A DNA stretch of 64,000 nt from Pseudomonas laurentiana (GCF_014648275.1 NZ_BMQU01000002.1:124001-188000), one strand, 5' to 3'. Shown: positions 1 to 8,294, numbered from the stretch's first letter. The notes: generated by a model from the sequence alone, not told the origin. Made by a program: numbers and translations.

Positions 1-933
1 TGCAGTCGGGAGTTTTTCGCCAACACGTTTATCTACCAAGCTCATCGCGTTTGTGTTGCTGGGCCCATAGGGAATGGCTTCGACGTAATTCTTCTGTTGA
101 ACAGGCTCGCTAGCGAAAGCAATGAAGCGCTCTGCCAATTCCTTTTTCGGAGACCCTTTCACGATCGCCCAGTGGTCGAGGTCGTAAAGGCTTCCATTCC
201 ATTGCATTGCAAATGACTGGCCTTCCTCCTGGGCAGAGGTGACACGGCCGTTGTAGGCGGAGGTCATGACCACGTCACCGGCTACCAACCATTGCAGAGG
301 TTGCGCGCCGGAATCCCACCATTGGATGTTGGATTTGATTTCGTCGAGCTTTTTGAAAGCCCGTTGAATACCCGCTTCAGTGCCGAGAAGCGTGTAGAGG
401 TCTTGGTTGCTTACTCCGTCCGCAAGCAGCGCGAACTCCAGCGTGAATTTCGCTCCGCGACGAAGGCCGCGCTTACCGGGATATTTTTTTATGTCCCAGA
501 AGTCGGCCCAACCTTGCGGGCTAGTGGCTAGCTTCTTGGGATCATAGGTAAGCACAGTCGACCAGATGAAAATGCCGACGCCACAGTCGCTGACAGCGGC
601 AGGAATGAAATCCTCCTTCTTCCCTATCCGGCTCCAGTCCAAGGGCTCGAACAACCCCTCACTGCAGCCACGGATGAGCTCAGGAGATTCGACCTCCACA
701 ACATCCCAACTGGTCTTACCGGTGTCGGCCATCACCTTGATCTTAGCCATTTCGCCATTGTAGTCATCAGCCATGATGGCCGTGGCGCTCTTGGCTGTGA
801 AGGGTTTGTAGAACGCCTTCTCTTGAGCCTGGCGATTGTTCCCGCCAAAGGAAACCACGGTTAGCTTTTCAGCGGCACTCAGCGGGCCTGCAATTGTTCC
901 AAGCAAAAGTACAGCTGCGATTTTCTTATTCAT
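1..933 (-). CDS. Polyamine-type ABC transporter substrate-binding protein (C-terminus cut by window edge)
   Basis: Periplasmic solute-binding protein of the PotD/SpuD type, expected to deliver a polyamine-like or related compound to an ABC permease. Reading leftward from an ATG at 931-933 gives 311 codons with no stop. A GGAGAG ribosome site lies about 6 nt upstream. Residues 1-20 form a signal peptide (MNKKIAAVLLLGTIAGPLSA) and the mature protein begins AEKLTVVSFGG, typical of the family. Later stretches such as DVVEVESPE and VVMTSAYNGR also fit. The remaining 30 or so residues and any permease or ATPase genes lie outside the window. It is divergent from the SDR gene and shares a palindromic operator region with it. 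The exact ligand cannot be told from sequence. Confidence 0.85.
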   Translation of the reverse strand, partial: MNKKIAAVLLLGTIAGPLSAAEKLTVVSFGGNNRQAQEKAFYKPFTAKSATAIMADDYNGEMAKIKVMADTGKTSWDVVEVESPELIRGCSEGLFEPLDWSRIGKKEDFIPAAVSDCGVGIFIWSTVLTYDPKKLATSPQGWADFWDIKKYPGKRGLRRGAKFTLEFALLADGVSNQDLYTLLGTEAGIQRAFKKLDEIKSNIQWWDSGAQPLQWLVAGDVVMTSAYNGRVTSAQEEGQSFAMQWNGSLYDLDHWAIVKGSPKKELAERFIAFASEPVQQKNYVEAIPYGPSNTNAMSLVDKRVGEKLPTA

Positions 934-1060
934 GCGTCTCTCCAGGTCAGCTACGGGTCGTGGGCAGCTTTAAAGGGATGGCAGTTTTCTTGTAGTGGCA
1001 GCAATCGATCGAATGTGACGCTTCCTCCGGTGAGGACAGAGTCCATTAAACCACACAATA

Positions 1061-1078
1061 AATATGATGCATCATATT
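1061..1078. promoter_or_regulatory. Perfect 18-bp palindrome, probable GntR-family operator
   Basis: AATATGATGCATCATATT reads the same on both strands. It lies in the divergent region between the binding-protein gene (start 933) and the SDR gene (start 1119). A -10-like TACACT at 1085-1090 places the palindrome over the -35 region of the rightward promoter. FCD-type GntR proteins bind short palindromes of this kind, and such a regulator is encoded at 1921. That it is the ligand of this site is inference. Confidence 0.6.
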
Positions 1079-1118
1079 TTGCGCTACACTCGTTTTCACC
1101 AATGAGAGGGATCCCGTC

Positions 1119-1853
1119 ATGACCGATCAACGTACTCTGCTTCTCACCGGTGCGAGCCGAGGCATCGGCCACGCGACCGTGAAACATTTCAGTGCCGCGG
1201 GTTGGCGAGTCTTTACCGCTTCGAGGCAGGATCTGGGCGAAGGCTGCCCATGGGCCGAAGGGATGGCCAACCACATTCACCTCGACCTCGGGAACGTGGA
1301 GGATGTACAGCGCAGACTTCCGGAAATCAGGGAGAAGCTCGGTGGCCGACTGGATGCCCTAGTTAATAACGCAGGCATTTCACCAAAAGGCTCAGATGGG
1401 GAGCGGCTAGGGGTTTTGGAATCCGACTATTCGACCTGGCTGAACGTTTTCAATGTGAACATCTTCTCGACAGCACTGCTGGCTCAGGGGCTTTTTGAGG
1501 AGCTCAAGAGGGCAAAAGGCTCCGTTATCAACGTCACCTCCATTGCGGGTTCGCGCGTCCACCCGTTTGCAGGTGTCGCTTACGCCTGCTCGAAAGCGGC
1601 GCTATCCGCCCTGACTCGCGAGATGGCGCATGACTTCGGGCCTCACGGTGTTCGCGTAAACGCGATCGCTCCCGGGGAAATCGATACCTCCATCCTATCC
1701 GCCGGCACCGAGCTGATAGTCGAGCGATCGATTCCAATGAAACGCATGGGTAAGCCCGAGGAAGTCGCCGCACTTGTGCATTTCCTTTGCACGCACGGCG
1801 CTTCGTATGTCAATGGCGCGGAAATTCACGTAAACGGTGGGCAACATGTTTGA
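1119..1853 (+). CDS. SDR family NAD(P)-dependent oxidoreductase
   Basis: Classical short-chain dehydrogenase/reductase of 244 residues, the usual length. The nucleotide-binding motif TGASRGIG is at 10-17, NNAG at 83-86, a candidate catalytic serine at 141, and the YxxxK pair at Y155/K159. The C-terminal VNGAEIHVNGG is the normal SDR ending. The start ATG follows GAGAGG at a good distance. It probably oxidises or reduces an alcohol/ketone linked to the ligand of the divergent ABC binding protein. It is followed after 67 bp by the GntR regulator on the same strand. Substrate unknown. Confidence 0.88.
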   Translation: MTDQRTLLLTGASRGIGHATVKHFSAAGWRVFTASRQDLGEGCPWAEGMANHIHLDLGNVEDVQRRLPEIREKLGGRLDALVNNAGISPKGSDGERLGVLESDYSTWLNVFNVNIFSTALLAQGLFEELKRAKGSVINVTSIAGSRVHPFAGVAYACSKAALSALTREMAHDFGPHGVRVNAIAPGEIDTSILSAGTELIVERSIPMKRMGKPEEVAALVHFLCTHGASYVNGAEIHVNGGQHV

Positions 1854-1920
1854 GTTACTCGATAATCGCTGCCGGTAGCCTCCCCTATCCAGCCGGGCAT
1901 GTGCCGCACACGAGTACGCG

Positions 1921-2589
1921 ATGAATTACCCTATTGAGAACCTAAAACACTCCTATCTTGGCAGCGGTATCTATGGCTTGCTCCGAGAGGCTTTGATCAC
2001 CGGCCGCTTCCAGCCTAACGACCGGCTACGCATACGCGACCTTGCTGAACAATTGGGTACGAGTGTCACGCCTGTTCGGGATGCCATTCTTCAATTGGCG
2101 AAGGAGCAGGCTCTGGTTCTCAAGACACCGAGAGACATTCGCGTCCCAGTATTGACCTCCAAGCAGTACCTGGAGATTAGAAGCATTCGGCTCTCGCTCG
2201 AAGGATTGGCAGCCGAGACCGCTGCCTCGTTAGTGACCCCGCAACAATTGATGCGGCTGGAAACCTGCATTCAAAATAACCTCGCAGCGATTAAAGACAA
2301 TGACTTGACGTCAGCATTGATCTTCAATCACGAGTTTCATTTCAGCTTGACGGAAATCGCTGACATGCCGGTACTTGCCAGCCTACTGGACGGCTTGTGG
2401 ATGCGTACTGGGCCGCTCATTGCTCGCGCCTATGGAAGCTTCAACGAGCGCATGGCGATTGACCATCACTGGGATGTGCTCGACGCGCTCAAGAAACGAG
2501 ATGGCGCGGGAGCTCGCAAGGCAATCTGTAGTGACATTCTTGATGGAAGTCAGAAAATGTTGGAATACGTTCAACTTGAGCATGATTGA
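1921..2589 (+). CDS. GntR family transcriptional regulator, FCD subfamily
   Basis: 222-residue DNA-binding regulator. Residues about 15-80 form the winged helix-turn-helix (LRIRDLAEQLGTSVTPVRDA). Residues about 90-215 form the helical FCD ligand domain, with the histidine-rich segments FNHEFHFSLTEIA and IDHHWDVLDALKKRD that usually hold a metal. Such proteins normally repress a neighbouring catabolic or transport gene until a carboxylate or sugar-acid inducer binds. The perfect palindrome at 1061-1078 is the obvious candidate target. The ATG start has only a weak ribosome site, so translation may be poor or coupled. Confidence 0.88.
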   Translation: MNYPIENLKHSYLGSGIYGLLREALITGRFQPNDRLRIRDLAEQLGTSVTPVRDAILQLAKEQALVLKTPRDIRVPVLTSKQYLEIRSIRLSLEGLAAETAASLVTPQQLMRLETCIQNNLAAIKDNDLTSALIFNHEFHFSLTEIADMPVLASLLDGLWMRTGPLIARAYGSFNERMAIDHHWDVLDALKKRDGAGARKAICSDILDGSQKMLEYVQLEHD

Positions 2590-2633
2590 ACACCCTGCGT
2601 CCGTTGAGCCTGGGTTGTAGTAGTCAACTAACC

Positions 2634-2655
2634 ACGGCGGGTGCTAGCCCGCCGT
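2634..2655. terminator. GC-rich hairpin between convergent GntR gene and tRNA
   Basis: An 8-bp stem (ACGGCGGG / CCCGCCGT) with a 6-nt loop, 45 nt after the GntR stop. No T-run follows on either strand, so it is at best a weak or bidirectional terminator. Confidence 0.4.
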
Positions 2656-2742
2656 TGAAACGATGTGGCCGTTGCCAGGTGTAGCGCTGCATCAGATACC
2701 TATCGCTATCCTGCTGCGCTGGCTGCGGTCGCTAAAAACAGA

Positions 2743-2773
2743 AAACCCCTGAAACCATAGGAGTCAGGGGTTT
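2743..2773 (-). terminator. Intrinsic terminator of tRNA-Phe
   Basis: A 10-bp stem AAACCCCTGA / TCAGGGGTTT. On the minus strand it is followed by TTTTCTGTTTTT, a good U-tract. It starts 8 nt past the tRNA CCA end. Confidence 0.85.
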
Positions 2774-2781
2774 AGAAGTAG

Positions 2782-2857
2782 TGGTGCCCAGAGACGGAAT
2801 CGAACCGCCGACACGGGGATTTTCAATCCCCTGCTCTACCGACTGAGCTATCTGGGC
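2782..2857 (-). tRNA. tRNA-Phe (GAA)
   Basis: Read on the minus strand, this is a complete 76-nt cloverleaf beginning GCCCAGATAGCTCAG and ending CTCTGGGCACCA. The anticodon stem GGGGA/TCCCC encloses TTGAAAA, giving anticodon GAA (phenylalanine). The T-loop GGTTCGATTCC is intact and the 3' CCA is encoded. It sits alone with its own promoter (2867-2895) and terminator (2743-2773). I saw no repeat of its 3' end in the window, so there is no sign that an element has integrated here. Confidence 0.97.
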
Positions 2858-2866
2858 CGCAGCGGA

Positions 2867-2895
2867 ATTAAACGTTTTTACCGCTGGAGCGTCAA
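2867..2895 (-). promoter_or_regulatory. Sigma-70 promoter of tRNA-Phe
   Basis: On the minus strand, TTGACG (2890-2895), a 17-bp spacer and TTTAAT (2867-2872) lie just before the tRNA. A GC-rich discriminator follows, as in stringently controlled stable-RNA promoters. Confidence 0.75.
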
Positions 2896-3038
2896 GCACG
2901 AAATCAAAAAAAATCAATGAAATCCTATGTTTAGGATTTTCAGAAATGTGGAAAAGCCACGAAGCCATTAGCGCTAAATAAAGCTGATGCCTCTCTCGCA
3001 CGGTCGCGAACACGATGAAAAATTGAGCCTGATCAAAC

Positions 3039-3605
3039 TCAATTGAATACCCAGAGCACGCGGGTGAGCTTGTCCGTCAGGTTGGCATAACGGAAGCTGG
3101 CATGGGGTTGTAGCTGAAAACTGTCGTTTGCGTAGAGGGTCACGGGATCGCCTTCATCCAGCCAGACGGTCAGCTCACCTTCAAGCACGAAGCAGCCCTG
3201 CTCCGAACTGTCGTCCAGATATTCGTCACCACTGGTTGCCCCAGGTTCAAGGCGGCTGTCCAGCATGGAGAAGCTACCGGCTATCGTGGGCGAGACCAGG
3301 ACGTCGGTAATACCACCTCCGAAATACAGCGTACGACGTTCATGCGGACGAGTTACCCAGCTAAGGTCGCGTGGCTTATTCAGGTTGTAAAAATAGGCTG
3401 TTGATACACCGAGTGTTTCGCTAATGGCCGTCAGGTCCGCCACGGTTGGGCGCGACACACCCCGTTCAACCTGGGAAAGAAAGCCAACCGAACGACCAAT
3501 GCGTTGAGCCAGCTCGCCTAGCGTCAGGCCTTTGAATTTGCGCAAATCGCGAATAAGTATTGCCAGGCCTTCAACTTCTTCGTGCATTTTCATAATTAAA
3601 CCCAT
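3039..3605 (-). CDS. XRE-family regulator with C-terminal cupin domain (copy 1)
   Basis: 188-residue PuuR-type regulator. Residues about 14-70 form a Cro/C1 helix-turn-helix (LTLGELAQRIGRSVGFLSQ) and residues about 115-185 form a small cupin (LEPGATSGDEYLD, CFVLEGELTVWL). Proteins of this layout repress polyamine catabolism genes and release DNA on binding a polyamine. It is about 84% identical to the regulator at 7728-8294 (31 differences in 188 by hand alignment). Six of the differences fall at residues 34-45, the recognition-helix region. It lies downstream of the aminotransferase gene. A promoter/operator equal to that of copy 2 lies about 300 bp upstream, implying a long untranslated leader. 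Confidence 0.88.
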   Translation of the reverse strand: MGLIMKMHEEVEGLAILIRDLRKFKGLTLGELAQRIGRSVGFLSQVERGVSRPTVADLTAISETLGVSTAYFYNLNKPRDLSWVTRPHERRTLYFGGGITDVLVSPTIAGSFSMLDSRLEPGATSGDEYLDDSSEQGCFVLEGELTVWLDEGDPVTLYANDSFQLQPHASFRYANLTDKLTRVLWVFN

Positions 3606-3898
3606 AGATCAAAAAATTGCATGCGCTGCAAAGCCCCTTACGCTACGCCTCAAAAAGCCGATAACGCGAATGCTTGCGCCTTATTATCCAGGGCAAGGTC
3701 CAGATACGTATCAACCAGCACAGGAGCTGCCGACATTTTTGTGAAAACTGAGGGGTAGGCAGCAGAGGAGACAGGACCAAGCGCCCCTCAAAGCGCTGTG
3801 CAGAGGGCGATTCGGCAGGATGTCAGTATCGCGAGCAGCATGCTGTGAAGCGAGCTTGTGGGCCATGGTTAAGGGCAGCTGTAAAATTGTTCAAGTTA

Positions 3899-3936
3899 TT
3901 TTCATGAAAAAATACATGAATAATTTCACAAATCAA
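3899..3936 (-). promoter_or_regulatory. Promoter/operator with TTTTCATGAAAA palindrome (copy 1)
   Basis: On the minus strand, TTGATT (3931-3936), a 16-bp spacer and TATTTT (3909-3914) are followed by the 12-bp palindrome TTTTCATGAAAA at 3899-3910, which covers the -10/+1 region. Layout and most bases match 8316-8354, so both regulator genes probably answer to the same type of repressor. Confidence 0.65.
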
Positions 3937-4034
3937 GCGCACTTCGACATCAGCGTGGGCGGTGGGATCACCGAAGCGTGGCAATCAAGATCAAGGGCTG
4001 AAGGGTGTTTCATTTCAGCGGCTGAGCGTAAAGC

Positions 4035-4066
4035 GAGCACCTCGGCATGAATCTGCCGAGGTGCTC
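4035..4066 (-). terminator. Hairpin terminator after the aminotransferase gene
   Basis: A perfect 13-bp stem (GAGCACCTCGGCA / TGCCGAGGTGCTC) with a 6-nt loop begins 5 nt past the stop codon of the aminotransferase gene on the minus strand. The T-run after it is short (GCTTTACG). Confidence 0.65.
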
Positions 4067-4070
4067 TGTC

Positions 4071-5429
4071 TTAGTGGATAGCCTGATAGGTCAGGTCCAG
4101 GCACTTACGAGCCTTTTCCACCAGTTCGTCGATCTCTTCAAGGGTGATCACCAGCGGCGGTGCGATGATCATGGTGTCGCCCACAGCGCGCATGATCAGG
4201 CCGTTGTCGAAGCAATGCTGACGGCAGATCATGCCGACCCCCTTGCCTTCATAACGCGTCCGCGTGGCCTTATCCTTCACCAGCTCGATCGCTCCGAGCA
4301 TGCCCAGGCCGCGCACTTCGCCCACCAGCGGGTGGTCAGCCAGCTCACGCAGGCGGTTTTGCAGATACGGCGCGGTCACTTCGCGAACCTGCTCGATAAT
4401 CTTCTCTTCTCGCAGGATACGCAGGTTTTCCAGGCCCACCGCCGCCGCTACCGGGTGGCCGGAGTAGGTGAAGCCGTGGTTGAAGTCGCCGCCTTCGCTG
4501 ATCACCTTGGCCACTTCGTCACGCACGATCACACCGCCCATGGGGATATAACCGGACGTGAGCCCCTTGGCGATGGTCATCAGGTCGGGCTTGAGGTCGT
4601 AGTAGTCGGAGCCGAACCATTGGCCCGTGCGGCCGAAGCCACAGATTACTTCGTCGGCGACGAAGAGGATGTCGTACTTGGCGAGGATTTCCTTGACCTT
4701 CGGCCAGTAGGTTTGCGGCGGAATGATCACGCCGCCAGCGCCCTGGATCGGCTCGGCGATAAAGGCGGCAACATTGTTCTCGCCGACTTCCAGAATTTTC
4801 TTTTCCAACTGCTCGGCCGCCCATACGCCGAACTTGGCTTCGGTCATGTCGCCGCCTTCGCCGAACCAGTACGGTTGCGGGATGTGCACGATATCCGGGA
4901 TCAGGCCGCCCTGCTGGTGCATGCCGCTCATGCCGCCCAGGCCCGCGCCGGCCACGGTGGAGCCGTGGTAGCCGTTAACGCGACCGATGACCACCTTCTT
5001 CTGCGGCTTGCCTTTGAGTGCCCAGTAATGGCGCACCATACGCAATACGGTGTCGTTGCCTTCGGAGCCGGAGCCGGTGAAGAACACATGGCTCATGCCT
5101 TGCGGGGCCACATCGGCAATCGCCTTGGCCAGCTCCAGCGCGGGCGGGTGCGCGGTCTGGAAGAACAGGTTGTAGTACGGCAGTTCCTTCATCTGCCTGC
5201 TGGCCACATCGGCCAGTTCGTCACGACCGTAGCCGACGGCCACGCACCACAAGCCAGCCATGCCATCGAGAATCTTGTTGCCTTCGCTGTCCCACAGGTA
5301 CACGCCCTTCGCCGAGGTGATGATGCGCGGGCCTTTCTCGGCAAGTTGTTTGACATCGCTGAAGGGTGCTAGATGATGATCACGGCTCATCGCCTGCCAG
5401 GCCAGCGTTTGCGAATTTTTTTCACTCAT
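4071..5429 (-). CDS. Class III aminotransferase, SpuC-like (putrescine/polyamine to pyruvate)
   Basis: 452-residue PLP enzyme of the class III (omega) aminotransferase family, close in length and motifs to Pseudomonas SpuC, which moves the amino group of putrescine or related amines to pyruvate. Visible features are GSGSEGNDT (119-127, cofactor phosphate), the ADEV aspartate D259 (PLP ring nitrogen), and TIAKGLTSGY with the Schiff-base lysine K288. A GGAGAT ribosome site precedes the ATG. It is the last gene of the operon, 70 bp after the gamma-glutamyl hydrolase gene, and a hairpin follows. It could act on free polyamines or on a gamma-glutamylated intermediate, since no amine oxidase is encoded here. 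Confidence 0.9.
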   Translation of the reverse strand: MSEKNSQTLAWQAMSRDHHLAPFSDVKQLAEKGPRIITSAKGVYLWDSEGNKILDGMAGLWCVAVGYGRDELADVASRQMKELPYYNLFFQTAHPPALELAKAIADVAPQGMSHVFFTGSGSEGNDTVLRMVRHYWALKGKPQKKVVIGRVNGYHGSTVAGAGLGGMSGMHQQGGLIPDIVHIPQPYWFGEGGDMTEAKFGVWAAEQLEKKILEVGENNVAAFIAEPIQGAGGVIIPPQTYWPKVKEILAKYDILFVADEVICGFGRTGQWFGSDYYDLKPDLMTIAKGLTSGYIPMGGVIVRDEVAKVISEGGDFNHGFTYSGHPVAAAVGLENLRILREEKIIEQVREVTAPYLQNRLRELADHPLVGEVRGLGMLGAIELVKDKATRTRYEGKGVGMICRQHCFDNGLIMRAVGDTMIIAPPLVITLEEIDELVEKARKCLDLTYQAIH

Positions 5430-5499
5430 CGACTTATCTCCATCAAAATACGCAGCCGGGCTGCGGGGGCACTTTTTTTATAGTGAGAACGGCCAGTAT

Positions 5500-6273
5500 T
5501 CAGGCGGACTTCAACATCAGCTGGCGCAGTACCGAGCGTTGCCGGCAGGCTTTTCCAAATGACTGGAAGATCGTCAGGTAGTGCGGGTTTTCAAGTACCT
5601 GAAACTCCGGATGCCATTGAACGGCCAGGGCAAACCCCTTGCTGTTTTCAACCGAGATCGCTTCCACCAATCCATCCGGTGCACGTGCTTCCACCCTTAG
5701 CCCGGGCGCCAGCGCATCAATGCCCTGGCCATGTATGGAATTGACATCGATGATCGGTGGCAAGCCCATGCGGTCCATCATGCCGCCCGGCTGTATATGC
5801 ATCTTGTGGCGTGGGCCATATTGCTTTTCCATGGGCTCGTCCTTGCCTTCACGGTGGTCCATGAACAAACCGGTCTCATGAACTTTCTGGTGAAGGGTGC
5901 CTCCCAGCGCCACATTCATCTCCTGAAATCCACGGCAAATACCGAGAACCGGAACACCCGCAGCGATGGCCGCACGCATGAGCGGCAAGGTCGTGGCATC
6001 ACGCGCGGGGTCGTGACGGGTGCCCGGCGCACTGGCCGGGCCGTTGTAATGGAACGGTTCTATGTTGGACGGCGAGCCGGTAAAGATCAGCCCATCCACC
6101 AGGTCAATGATGTCGGCGGTATCCATCAGGTCGGCGAGACTGGGAATCACGATCGGCAAACCGCACGCCGCCTGGCTCGCAGCACGGGCATACTTCTCGC
6201 TGATGGTCTGGGTAGCATGCAGCTCAATTTCGCTGGTGCATGCAGTGATGCCGATAACTGGCACACGTGGCAT
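5500..6273 (-). CDS. Gamma-glutamyl-GABA hydrolase / class I glutamine amidotransferase (PuuD/SpuA-like)
   Basis: 257-residue peptidase C26 enzyme that releases glutamate from gamma-glutamyl-GABA or a similar product of the gamma-glutamylated polyamine route. The nucleophile lies in GICRGFQE (Cys113) and the His-Glu pair in QWHPEF (about 221/223). I chose the ATG at 6273 because GGAGG lies 6 nt upstream. The frame extends 13 codons further to a TTG without a good ribosome site. It follows the glutamine-synthetase-like gene and precedes the aminotransferase gene in one operon. Confidence 0.9.
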   Translation of the reverse strand: MPRVPVIGITACTSEIELHATQTISEKYARAASQAACGLPIVIPSLADLMDTADIIDLVDGLIFTGSPSNIEPFHYNGPASAPGTRHDPARDATTLPLMRAAIAAGVPVLGICRGFQEMNVALGGTLHQKVHETGLFMDHREGKDEPMEKQYGPRHKMHIQPGGMMDRMGLPPIIDVNSIHGQGIDALAPGLRVEARAPDGLVEAISVENSKGFALAVQWHPEFQVLENPHYLTIFQSFGKACRQRSVLRQLMLKSA

Positions 6274-6353
6274 ATCATCCTCCGGCAAATCAATATTTCG
6301 AGTTGTATTCAAACTTGTGGTTAGCGCGTGCGGCGTAACGTGAGCATCAGGAC

Positions 6354-7700
6354 TTACAGAAACCAGCGATACTCGCGAGCATTGATTTCATTCAGAAAAT
6401 CCAGTTGTTCCTGGCGCTTGTTTTCGCAGTAGACCATCACGAACTCACTGCCCAGCCCTTCATTGATCACCGGATGGTGACGCATGGAAGCCACTGCGCT
6501 CAGCGCGTCCTTGGGGAAATCGATGCCGCTCTTGCGGTTATCGTTCAGCGGCGCAATGGGTTCGACGCCGCGATCCAGGCCGTACTCCATCCCCGTCAGG
6601 ATGGCCGCCAGTACCAGGTACGGGTTGGCGTCGGCGCCGGCCAGCCGGTGTTCGATACGCAGGTTGCGCGGGTCGGACTCGGGAATGCGAATGCACGCAT
6701 CTCGGTCTTCAAAGCCCCAGCTCGCAAGGCTGGCAGCGTTGACCATCGCGCCGTAGCGGCGATAGGCATTGTGGTTGGGGGCGAAGATCGGCATGCAATG
6801 GGGCAGCAATTCCAGGCAACCCGCCACCGCATGGCGCAGGTTGCGCTGCTCAGAGCCTGCCAGGATGTTGTTTCCGGCCTCGTCGTACAGGCTGACATGC
6901 ACATGCATCCCGCTACCCGGGGCGTCCAGGTAAGGCTTGCTCATGAAGCTGGCGCGATAGCCGTGTTTCATCGCAACGCCGCGGGTGCTGCGACAGAACA
7001 GCGCCGACCAGTCCGCCGCACTCAGGGCATCATCGCTGTGGGAGAAGTTGATTTCGAATTGGCCTGGGCCCAGCTCCGCCGTGATGACGTTCGCCGGCAC
7101 GCCCTGCTCGTTGGCGACATCGACCATCTCGTGCAGTACCGACGAAAAACGCGACAGTCGTTCGATATGCATGTTCGGCTGGTCGTCTTCATCATCGGTC
7201 GACGTGTCGCGTGGGAATTGTGGCAGGCCGTCCTTGAGCTTGCGATCGAACAGGTAGAATTCAAGTTCGAAGGCGACCACCGGGCGTACTCCACGCCGGG
7301 CAAGGCGTTCGATCACACGGGCCAGCACTTCACGGGGCTCGAACTCGATAGGCGTCGAGGTGCCGTCCGACGTGATCAGCATCTGCGCGATCACTTCCTT
7401 TTCCCAGCGCACCGGTTTCAACGTACCGGGCACCAGGCGCCGTGATGCATCCGGGTCACCATCGGCAAAGCAATAGTCGCCAATCGTGTATAGGCCGCCC
7501 TGGGTACCCAGCAGTACACAGTTCTGAGGCAACTTCAGCGGCGCCCCTGCTGCGACTTTCTCAAGCATATCCATGGGATAGCGCTTGCCATAGAAGTGCC
7601 CGGGAATATCCAGCGCAATCAAGTCCACATAACGCACTTCAGGGTATTTCGCTCGGAAAGAGCGCACTTCAGTCAGCAGATCCGGAAAGATCGCACTCAT
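6354..7700 (-). CDS. Gamma-glutamylpolyamine synthetase (glutamine synthetase family, PuuA/SpuI-like)
   Basis: 448-residue member of the GlnA superfamily that ligates glutamate to a polyamine with ATP. Recognisable segments are the N-terminal YVDLIALDIPGHFYGKRYP, FELEFYLFD, GPGQFEINF, GSGMHVHVSLYD (catalytic HVHVS motif) and the arginine-rich NLRIEHRLAGADANPYL. The adenylylation-loop tyrosine motif of true GlnA is not apparent, and the length fits PuuA rather than GlnA (about 470). AAGGATAAGAAG precedes the ATG. The gene is 27 bp after the XRE-cupin regulator and is followed by the hydrolase and the aminotransferase. Confidence 0.9.
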   Translation of the reverse strand: MSAIFPDLLTEVRSFRAKYPEVRYVDLIALDIPGHFYGKRYPMDMLEKVAAGAPLKLPQNCVLLGTQGGLYTIGDYCFADGDPDASRRLVPGTLKPVRWEKEVIAQMLITSDGTSTPIEFEPREVLARVIERLARRGVRPVVAFELEFYLFDRKLKDGLPQFPRDTSTDDEDDQPNMHIERLSRFSSVLHEMVDVANEQGVPANVITAELGPGQFEINFSHSDDALSAADWSALFCRSTRGVAMKHGYRASFMSKPYLDAPGSGMHVHVSLYDEAGNNILAGSEQRNLRHAVAGCLELLPHCMPIFAPNHNAYRRYGAMVNAASLASWGFEDRDACIRIPESDPRNLRIEHRLAGADANPYLVLAAILTGMEYGLDRGVEPIAPLNDNRKSGIDFPKDALSAVASMRHHPVINEGLGSEFVMVYCENKRQEQLDFLNEINAREYRWFL

Positions 7701-7727
7701 CTTCTTATCCTTGTGAGGTGAACGAAT

Positions 7728-8294
7728 TCAATTGAATACCCAGAGCACGCGAGTGAGGTTGTCCGTCAGGTTGGCGTAACGGAAAAGCGTGTGGGGTTGC
7801 AGCTGGAAGCTGTCGTTTGCATGGAGTGTCACGGCGTCGCCGTCTTCCAGCCAAACCGTCAGTTCGCCTTCGAGCACTAAACAGCCCTGCTCCGAACGGT
7901 CGTTCAGGTACTGATCACCACTGGTGGCACCCGGTTCAAGACGACTGTCGAGCATGGAGAAGCCGCCAGCAATATTGGGCGAGGCCAGCACGTCGGTAAT
8001 GCCAGAGCCGAAATACAGTGTGCGCCGCTCATGGGGGCGAGTAACCCAACGGATGCCACGGGGCTTGCTAAGGTTGTAAAAGTACGCGGTCGATACACCG
8101 AGTGTTTCGCTAATCGCCGTCAGGTCCGCCACGGTCGGGCGCGAAACACCCCGTTCAACCTTGGAAAGAAAGTCATCCGAACGATCAACGCGTTCAGCCA
8201 GTTCGCCCAGTGTCAGGTTCTTGAATGTGCGCAGATCGTGAATAAAGATCGCCAGGCCTTCGACTTCTTCGTGCATCTTCATTGTCAGGGGCAT
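7728..8294 (-). CDS. XRE-family regulator with C-terminal cupin domain (copy 2), first gene of the polyamine operon
   Basis: 188-residue PuuR-type regulator with an N-terminal helix-turn-helix (LTLGELAERVDRSDDFLSK) and a C-terminal cupin. It is a close paralogue of the protein at 3039-3605. As the promoter-proximal gene of the operon it is probably autoregulated through the palindrome at 8316-8329. The ATG at 8294 lacks a good ribosome site and lies only about 30 nt past the -10 element. A second in-frame ATG four codons later (MKMHEE) is equally possible. The recognition helix differs from copy 1 at several positions, so the two may not bind with equal strength. Confidence 0.88.
   Translation of the reverse strand: MPLTMKMHEEVEGLAIFIHDLRTFKNLTLGELAERVDRSDDFLSKVERGVSRPTVADLTAISETLGVSTAYFYNLSKPRGIRWVTRPHERRTLYFGSGITDVLASPNIAGGFSMLDSRLEPGATSGDQYLNDRSEQGCLVLEGELTVWLEDGDAVTLHANDSFQLQPHTLFRYANLTDNLTRVLWVFN

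Larger units (their letters stand above)
3606..4070. other. Intergenic region upstream of XRE-cupin copy 1
   Basis: 465 bp without a convincing gene. It holds the terminator of the polyamine operon (4035-4066) and a promoter/operator facing copy 1 (3899-3936). About 290 bp of leader between that promoter and the ATG at 3605 shows no open frame that I can support on the minus strand. Confidence 0.6.

Noticed and set aside
2782-2857. tRNA-Phe as an integration site
   Set aside because: No second copy of the tRNA 3' end and no integrase found in the window.
4047-5372. 441-codon open frame on the plus strand
   Set aside because: Lies wholly antisense to the aminotransferase gene; histidine/valine-rich translation typical of a shadow of a GC-rich gene.
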